Source: Pieris napi (lineage: Eukaryota; Arthropoda; Insecta; Lepidoptera; Pieridae). From it: a DNA stretch of 64,000 bases. Made by a program: the position numbers and the translations under genes. The DNA is taken from NCBI RefSeq assembly GCF_905475465.1, contig NC_062243.1, positions 9,944,267 through 10,008,266 on the forward strand, given 5' to 3'. This document shows positions 57,389 through 64,000 of the stretch, piece by piece. The notes under the pieces are model-generated. The model did not search any database. It saw only the letters and a program-made list of their open reading frames with translations, and was not told the DNA's origin. How positions within the stretch are numbered: position 1 is the first letter of the stretch; every line of letters begins with the position of its first letter.

Positions 57389-59045
57389 ATGAAGAGCCTT
57401 GGAGTGTCCTGGTTTCTAAAATACACTGGTTTATCGATATCGGTTGCCTTCGGTATGTTACATTTGTATAATAAATATATTGAACGTAAAAGGAGGAATG
57501 CATTGGAAGGGAAGGTAAATGACTGGTCAGAAATTAAATAAGTTAATATTTACATTCTTATTTTAAGTAACTTAAATTATAATTAAAAACAAATTAATAT
57601 TTGCAGGTTGTGGTTATTACTGGCGCTAGTTCAGGCATTGGGGAGGCACTAGCTCATGCATTTTATGGATATGGCTGTAATGTGATATTAGCATCTAGAA
57701 GAAAATCTGAGTTAGAACGAGTCAAACAGGATCTTTTGTCTAAAAAAGTGGTGTGTATATATTCAACTTCATGGTATAATGGTTGTTGGTTGGATGGTTG
57801 CCCTGTAAATTACTTAGGTCTATCTAAAAAAAGTATTTTATTATAACAAATCTAAATCTATTAATAAAATAATATAAAATAGATGTTATAAGTTTTTTAT
57901 GTGATGGAAAGCTGAATATGGAATAAATTAATAAAATATTTGTTTTTACAGGAGAATGCAGTGGTTGAACCAGTAGTAATTGAGTTAGATTTAGCTGATA
58001 AAAATCAGTTTGAATTATTTATTCAAAAGGTTTATAATGTTTGTGGAAAGATAGATATTTTAATAAATAATGGGGGTGTTTCACATAGAGACTCTGTTAT
58101 GAATACCAAGATGGATGTTTATGAAAAGATTATGAACATCAATTATTTTGGCTCAGTGGGTCTTACTAAAGGTAGGCCAGTATGCTTAATAAGTGCTTAA
58201 TCCATACAGGTGCAGGACATATTCTATATCTTATCCATTGATACTTTCACCACCACAGATGCTTTCCGAGACCAACAGTGTCTAACAAAGTAAATTTTAT
58301 GCTTTCCTTGGGGTAAGAATCTAAAACTATGCAGATTTCAAAAACTTGAAAGTGCGTTTTAAATATATGGAGGTGTTTAAGCAAACATATATATGTACAT
58401 ATCAGATAATATGCAATAATAGCTATAATGTAAATATTATATGTTACATTATTGTGACATAAAATAAGATAAATTTGCTGTTGGTGTTCCTTTATAAGTT
58501 AATTAAAACACATTAGTGACAAGTTTGAATGGTTACAGCTGCTTTGCCCGGAATGATTGAACAAAAAAGTGGTCATGTGGTATTTATTAGCTCGGTTCAG
58601 GGCCTTATTGCAATCCCTGATCGCTCTGCTTATGCTGCCTCTAAACATGCCCTTCAAGCGTTTGGTGACTCACTACGTGCAGAAATGGACCAATATAACA
58701 TAAATGTATCTGTTGTGAGTCCAGGATATGTTAAAACAGCAGTTTCTTTAAATGCATTGACTGGTTCTGGAGATAATCATGGAGGTATGCTATTTAAACA
58801 AATAATAAAAAAAATTTTTTTTTACATTTGCTAAAAAAAAATATAATTTTTTAGTTATGGATAAAAGCACTGCCTGTGGATTTGCTGCTGAATATTGTGC
58901 TATAAAAATCTTAGACTCTGTGGTCCAGAAAAATAATGAACTGGTTGTAAGTCAGGTCACACCCAGATTAGCCATATTTCTGAGGCAGGCTGCCCCATCA
59001 TTATATTTCTGGATTATGGCTAAACGAGCAGTGAAGACTACATAA
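57389..59045 (+). CDS. DHRS7B: DHRS7B-like short-chain dehydrogenase/reductase (308 aa)
   Basis: DHRS7B (PexRAP) reduces acyl-/alkyl-DHAP in ether-lipid synthesis at peroxisome/ER membranes. Five in-phase exons: 57389-57514, 57607-57750, 57952-58171, 58539-58784, 58855-59045; total 927 nt. The second donor could also be six bases earlier in effect (SKK-E or SKKV-E). An N-terminal hydrophobic anchor (residues 4-26) precedes the Rossmann fold: cofactor loop TGASSGIG (47-54), NNGG at 129-132 where most SDRs have NNAG, catalytic Ser182 (FISSVQG), Tyr195 and Lys199 (SAYAASK), then SPGYVKT. The segment SAYAASKHALQAFGDSLRAE and GVMDKSTACGF near the end are close to human DHRS7B. The start ATG is chosen because it begins the anchor. 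AATAAA lies at 59109-59114. Confidence 0.92.
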
Positions 59046-59564
59046 GAAACCCAATGGGATGCCCATGTTCAATACATTGGTTTGTTTGATTGTTATTGTA
59101 TAATGTATAATAAAAATGTAACACTTAATGTTCATTTCTTTAAAGTAATTTTTTTTTATCTTAGGCATCAGTGTGTGCGTTGTAAACATTGATTATTTGT
59201 TAAATGACTTAATCAGAATAATCAATTATGAGACAGGGAAAACTATTTTACTTAATTGGAATAAAAATTATATATATAAAACACAAATTAGTTTTATTTG
59301 TCTGTAACATATTGTTATCATTAATCTTAAAACACTACATTAAACAACCTTTTTAATTTACTAAAAAGCATTTTACACTATAACAAAATATATTTTGTAC
59401 AGATTAATTATTTATCTAAGTGTACATACAAACATAATATACTTTATAAGAATATACAATATTGTACAATAAATTAAACTAGATTGAGACAGAAGACACT
59501 AGTGGTATGGTTGAGTAACCATACTCAAAACAAGCTTAAGTAATATAGCTTGGTAAAATAGGGT
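59046..59564. terminator. Convergent 3' ends of DHRS7B and TMEM11
   Basis: Only 519 bp separate the two stop codons. AATAAA at 59109-59114 serves the plus-strand gene. TTTATT at 59293-59298 (AATAAA on the minus strand) is a candidate signal for TMEM11. Confidence 0.6.
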
Positions 59565-60543
59565 TCACTTAAATGTTTTGAAAATTCTCCATAGACATAT
59601 AGTAACTGCAGCTATAGATACTGTGCTATGTAAAATGATTTTTCGTCTATTATCTGTGCGTACCAGTACAACAGGTGTGGCAGATGTAAGGTCACTCAAC
59701 ATTGGCATGGTTGACAAGTGGCGGCGATCTTTTTCCTCTTGATATTTGCAACAGGGATCCCATTGCCATGATAGAGTATAGCAACCAGCACAAAGAACTG
59801 ATACCAATCCAAAAGGTGTGCACATCAATGAATTCCAAGCTAAACCTATGAAGACAAAATAAATCTAAATTAACAGTTGTAAATATAAAAGGAGAATAAA
59901 ACATTAACATCTCAATTGGCATTTGAACATGCAAAAAATCTCCAATTGTTTATCTTAAATATAAATTTTTGACCTTGAATAAATTATGTTTAATAAACAA
60001 TATTTTTATTTTATAATAATAGGAAGATTTCATTTTATAATGGTAACAGTGTGAATTTTCAACTTTAATGAGGTCTTAGATTGATTATTTTAATAGCTAA
60101 ATACATATAATCAAGCAATTTTATTGTACACTACATAAACCTCTTTTGTTTATTTTAGTACCTGATGATATGCTGCATAATCCACTATATAATGACACTT
60201 TATGTAACAGGTTACCAACGTAAATCCATCGGGCAGTTTCTTCTCCTAGTGGCTCTGGCTCTATAACGATAACGCTAACACCAGCCTCAAGTGCTCTTTC
60301 CAATTCCATTTCAAACTTGATGTGGGCATTTTCACTATCGTACACTTCTCGTATAATAGCAACGCTTGAAGGTTTGAGATCACTACAAAACAGGGTTTTA
60401 TAACAAAAAATCATATATATTTTTTTGCATATTTATTGCATTTGACCAACACATAAATTATAATTACTGTCTTATTTAATTTTAATGAAAATAATTTTCT
60501 AGTTTTCAATATTTACAAACCTGTCACTTTCATCACCCTCCAT
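59565..60543 (-). CDS. TMEM11: TMEM11 / PMI, mitochondrial inner-membrane protein (174 aa)
   Basis: TMEM11 (Drosophila PMI) sits in the mitochondrial inner membrane and governs cristae and organelle shape in association with MICOS. Three exons, 5' to 3': 60521-60543, 60162-60382, 59845-59565; total 525 nt and in phase. The tiny first exon encodes MEGDESD. Conserved blocks are IIREVYDSENAHIKFEMELE, VIVIEPEPLGEETARWIYVG, NLLHK, YTLSWQWDPCCKYQ, TSATPVVLVR and a C-terminal hydrophobic helix. Two membrane segments fit at about residues 80-110 and 150-168. The human protein is about 192 aa, so this copy is full length with a shorter N-terminus. It faces DHRS7B tail to tail. Confidence 0.95.
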
Positions 60544-60679
60544 GTTTACTGTAATTTATACAGAGTACAGAATACAAAGATTATACAACTATCGATATAT
60601 GATTCAATTTGAATTTAGTATTGCCATTTAATATTCTCGAAATGCTTAAAGTCACAGAATATATTTTCAAATAAATTTT
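60544..60679. promoter_or_regulatory. TMEM11 upstream region
   Basis: Only about 135 bp separate the TMEM11 start codon from the MITE at 60680. The promoter must be compact or overlap the MITE. No TATA is evident. Confidence 0.35.
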
Positions 60680-61214
60680 GGGTATGTTCCGATATACACT
60701 GCGAGTACTGTATAGTGCTCCCACTGTTCAAAAATTTGTTCCGCTATGGACTGCAGTATACAGCCGCAGCGTCCTAGGAAATATATGACGTCACAAATCC
60801 CCGCTATACTTCTACTGCGAGCACTGGCGTTTTCGAGGTAAGGTACTCGCAGTGCTTTGATCACGTGATCAATCAAAACCACTTGAATGCCTAACGGCTG
60901 ATATAACTTACAGTTTAATAACAAACATTTAAAATTCTAACTTACTTTCTTTGTAGTATTAATTCAATTGACAGTTAATATTAATATAGATTTTTTTAAT
61001 GCGATAATACTCCAATAATAGTTTTTCTTGTTGAATTGAAAAACTTTGATGCACTCATTTGAAAACTGTGTCGAAAAACGAAGCCGACTAGTATACTGGA
61101 CTGCGTTCCGTTTTAAATTGTAACCAGTATAGCTGGCTATAGAGAAACGGTTTCACAGTATACTAAATTGACGGTACTCTGTACAGTGGTCGCAGTGTAT
61201 ATCGGAACATACCC
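60680..61214. mobile_element. MITE with inverted ends (535 bp)
   Basis: The left end GGGTATGTTCCGATATACAC continues to TGCGAG. It is mirrored by the right end, GCAGTGTATATCGGAACATACCC in reverse. Inside are further CACTGCGA/TCGCAGTG words. No coding frame and no clear target duplication (TTT on both sides at most). Confidence 0.8.
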
Positions 61215-61700
61215 TTTGTCCCGACCTTTTTAGATGTAAATATGTAAAGATAAAGTTATGTCAACTGTCATCTGTCAAATATATTATATAACCAGTTTGC
61301 ACCTTTGGTTTAGTATTTATATACTTCACTTTGATCTGTATTTAGCGCAATTATCTGCGCAGGACACATATTATTATTTACAGGTTCCCGCCATGTTAAA
61401 TTTTAAAATAACGAACTAAAAATATCTCGGCCTTACAAAGCCACTGTTAGTTACCATAGTTAGTGCGAAATAATTAAAATCATCATGCTTTAATATTAAC
61501 CAAAAATAATGGTAACCATAGTAACCAATATTGAATAATCGAATACACCATTTCGGTCCGCATTTACGTAGTTGGTCCCAAAGTTCTGTCACTGGCACAT
61601 TATTTTTAAATTTCCAGAATGATTTTATAAAAAAATTATTGTATTCTATTTTTGAATGTTTGACTATTGTTTTAAAACAAAAAACAATCTAAAAGCAATA
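61215..61700. other. Intergenic, no feature seen
   Basis: AT-rich DNA with no recognisable gene or repeat. It contains TAACCATAGTTAC-like short palindromes. Confidence 0.4.
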
Positions 61701-61709
61701 AGGCTTAAG

Positions 61710-62270
61710 AGATCGCGGTTGTTGTTAAAGCGGTACACGAAAAAATCGACAACGTGATAATATCCTCTTTACGGAAGAAAAAAATTTCGATATTAAAGAG
61801 AGGTACAATAAACAGAATGATAGAGTGTACGCTAGGAGTCCTGAAGAAGCTGGAAATAAAGTTCCTAGAGTGCAACAAGGACATCCATCCATCGATCATG
61901 AGTAATGGTCTGGTTGGGAGTGTCGTGGAATGAGGTTCATTTTTCGAAAAGGGGGTCAAACCAGTGCAAAAGTGTACCAAGAGACGGTTTTGGATCGGAC
62001 CTGCCCAGCACGCTATTTGCGGGACATTACTTCGTGTTCCAGCAGGACTCTGCGCCTGCACACAAAGCCAAGATCATTCAAGCCTGGTTTAAGCGTCAAA
62101 ACATCGACTGAATTAGACATGAGGATTGGCCTTCCTCCAGTCCGGACCTTAATCCTTTGGACTATAAAATTTGGGAGGTCTTAGAGAGGAAGGTCTGTGA
62201 TAAATCCCATAAAAATTTGGAGAGTCTGAAGTCATCTTTAAAAAAAGCAGTCACTTACAATTGACATCGA
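61710..62270 (+). pseudogene. Degenerate Tc1/mariner-type (IS630-like) transposase
   Basis: Pieces in several frames line up in order: LFTEEKNFDIKERYNKQNDRV, then MVWLGVSWNEVHF, then GVKTS-like KGGQTSAKVYQETVL, then FQQDSAPAHKAKIIQAWFK, then a DWPSSSPDLNPLD-like stretch around 62125-62165 and LESLKSSLKKAV. At least three frame shifts and several stops break it. The catalytic Asp of QQDSAPAHKA and the downstream acidic residue are still recognisable. Ends and inverted repeats were not found. Confidence 0.75.
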
Positions 62271-62889
62271 CATGAATATGGTGCGTGCTGCATAAAACTT
62301 ATGCTATTGCTATTCCTTAATATATCACTCATTAAAAACTGATCAGTACTTTTGTTTTTATCATTATTTTCATTTATGACAGAACTTTGCCACCGACTAC
62401 GTAGTACTAAGGCTGAAAATAGATTATTAGAATTTTCGAAATATTCGAATCGAGATTATCCCATAAAAATTTGTATATTAGAAAAAAAACTTTTTGTGGC
62501 ACATAAAAACCTTTCATGTGGGATGGGAATCATGTTTAAATTCTCGATTATCATGACGCCTTTAACGCCGCTCTTATAATATTATCAATAGCTTTTTGCT
62601 TCAGTTTTTCATCAGGCGCTGCGTTTCGCGATTGATAAAATATGTATGTGCGTTATACGTTATAATAAATAATATATATAATTGTTACTAGGTATTGAGT
62701 CAAATGATAATGAAATATCAGTTTTAAATACTATGAATCCACTGTCTACCCTTCTTATAAAATGCCTAATGAGTAGTCATAGTACTTTTTAACTAATTTT
62801 ATTTATTGGCATTGCATAAGAATAAGAACTGAACTGGACTCAATAATATTTATTTACACTTTATTACCTCATACAAAAACATACAAATA

Positions 62890-63000
62890 AAAAAAACAGG
62901 TTACATAAGATATAAGGCAACGGGCGGCCTTACATATTGCTAACAAGCAATTTCTTCCAGACAACCCTAATATGGACCAATAAATAAGAAACACATACAG
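62890..63000 (+). repeat. LINE/SINE tail fragment, second copy
   Basis: AGGCAACGGGCGGCCTTACA, then TTGCTAACAAGCAATTTCTTC and CAGACAACCCTAAT, parallel the copy at 39080-39190. Confidence 0.55.
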
Positions 63001-63257
63001 AGGGTAAATTACAAGAAGTAAAGAAAATTCACAAAAAAAACTCAAAATAACATGTAACTATAACTAAAATAAAAGTTCTGTAGGGAAAGTTTCTAATAAA
63101 ACATAGACTTTTTCCTTAGCTCCTGTGATATAAATTATTTCAGTGTGGTTTTTAGTAACAATTATTATTGTTATATTACTACATTGATACAATACATATA
63201 ATTAAAACTAATAATAAAATAATATACATTGAAATAAATAACTAAACTTAACATAAA

Positions 63258-63475
63258 CTAAAATATATCATTAAAAGGAGTCCCTTTAGGCAAGGTTCCG
63301 AAGATACTGGCAGCGTTCCCCCTTTGAATTGCTAGACTAATTCTTTGTCCGAGGTAGCTGCCAGATCTTCGGTCTCCTGTGATGTCGACTAACCTTTTTG
63401 AAATTTCTTTAAAAAGCCTTAAAGCGCTAGGACCCCACGGACCAAGGGTCTCGACACCGAATGGGACAAAAAAAA
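63258..63475 (-). mobile_element. LINE reverse-transcriptase C-terminal fragment
   Basis: On the minus strand the frame reads FVPFGVETLGPWGPSALRLF, then DITGDRRSGSYLGQRISLAI and QRGNAASIFGTL. This is the terminal block of a class of retrotransposon proteins widespread in insects. It starts abruptly at an A/T-rich junction (63465-63540), so the copy is strongly truncated. The stop is at 63258. Confidence 0.7.
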
Positions 63476-64000
63476 ATAAAAAAAAAATAAAGTAAAAACT
63501 AAAGAAAAAATAAAAATATAATACATATGTATAAAAAAAAAATTTAAAAGCCAATGAAAAGGTTAACTGAGTCACAATTAATATATAAAAGTAGTAGTTA
63601 ATTACGAGGCAGAAAAAAATTACCAAAAAGAAGATTTTAAAATATAACATAATATTGGAATTTTAATCTGAATAATTCTAAAAATTTCAGTAGTTTGGGT
63701 TTAAAAGTATGGATGCTGAGTGGTTGACTAAACTTTGTGTTATAATACATATCCTATTACTCTAGTAGTATATAGTCGCAAAAAATCTATAAATTCATAT
63801 CCATCACCTATCACCTCCAATTTCATGTTAAAATATTATATTTTCTTTCACTTACCACCCACTATTGCCATTCTAAAATCCGTTTGCCACATTAGGCAAA
63901 GGTGAATGTTGCAAGTAAAAATCTGACATTTAAAATGTTATATTTTCTTAAGACTAGAAGTTAAAAATTATCTCTATTACAATATAATAAGAACTATATT
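63476..64000. other. AT-rich flank with no recognised feature
   Basis: A-tracts at 63465-63545 are followed by ordinary AT-rich DNA. Nothing is supported. Confidence 0.4.

Overview
The window is AT-rich eukaryotic nuclear DNA, almost certainly from a moth or butterfly (Lepidoptera). The protein-coding genes are split by short GT-AG introns. Several interspersed repeats have tails that I recognise as typical of lepidopteran LINEs, SINEs and Helitrons. The species cannot be named from sequence alone.

Layout, left to right. 334-5260: a degraded Tc1-family transposon interrupted by an intact CR1/Jockey-type LINE. 6891-8640 (+): a five-exon gene for a small four-pass membrane protein. 10253-22289 (+): an 18-exon VPS35L gene (Retriever/Commander endosomal recycling). 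22969-25092 (+): a three-exon gene for a secreted, disordered, charged protein with two copies of a four-cysteine module. 26870-27900 (+): a probable small secreted protein gene whose splicing is only partly resolved. 29096-53111 (-): a complete 26-exon Nipped-B/NIPBL (SCC2) cohesin-loader gene of 1955 codons. 54684-55558: a small DNA transposon. 57389-59045 (+): DHRS7B-like short-chain dehydrogenase. 59565-60543 (-): TMEM11, a mitochondrial inner-membrane protein, tail to tail with DHRS7B. 60680-64000: a MITE, a dead transposase and LINE fragments, with no host gene seen.

The largest structural feature is a full-length LINE (44249-50320) with DUF4780-type ORF1 and endonuclease/RT/RNase H ORF2. 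Both frames are open and it has a 10-bp target-site duplication. It lies antisense inside a 6.6-kb intron of Nipped-B and accounts for most of that intron. Two nearly identical 425-bp MITEs, a Helitron and a tRNA-derived SINE sit in other introns of the same gene.

The host genes do not form a pathway: they serve endosomal recycling, cohesin loading, ether-lipid/redox metabolism and mitochondrial morphology. The exon models for VPS35L, Nipped-B, DHRS7B, TMEM11, the tetraspan gene and the cysteine-module gene were built by hand from splice sites and reading phase. Each keeps a single open frame to its stop. I found no new defence-type or operon-like system. The most original observations are the dateable nested and intronic insertions, the duplicated cysteine-module protein, and a possible ancient DHRS7B-TMEM11 linkage.
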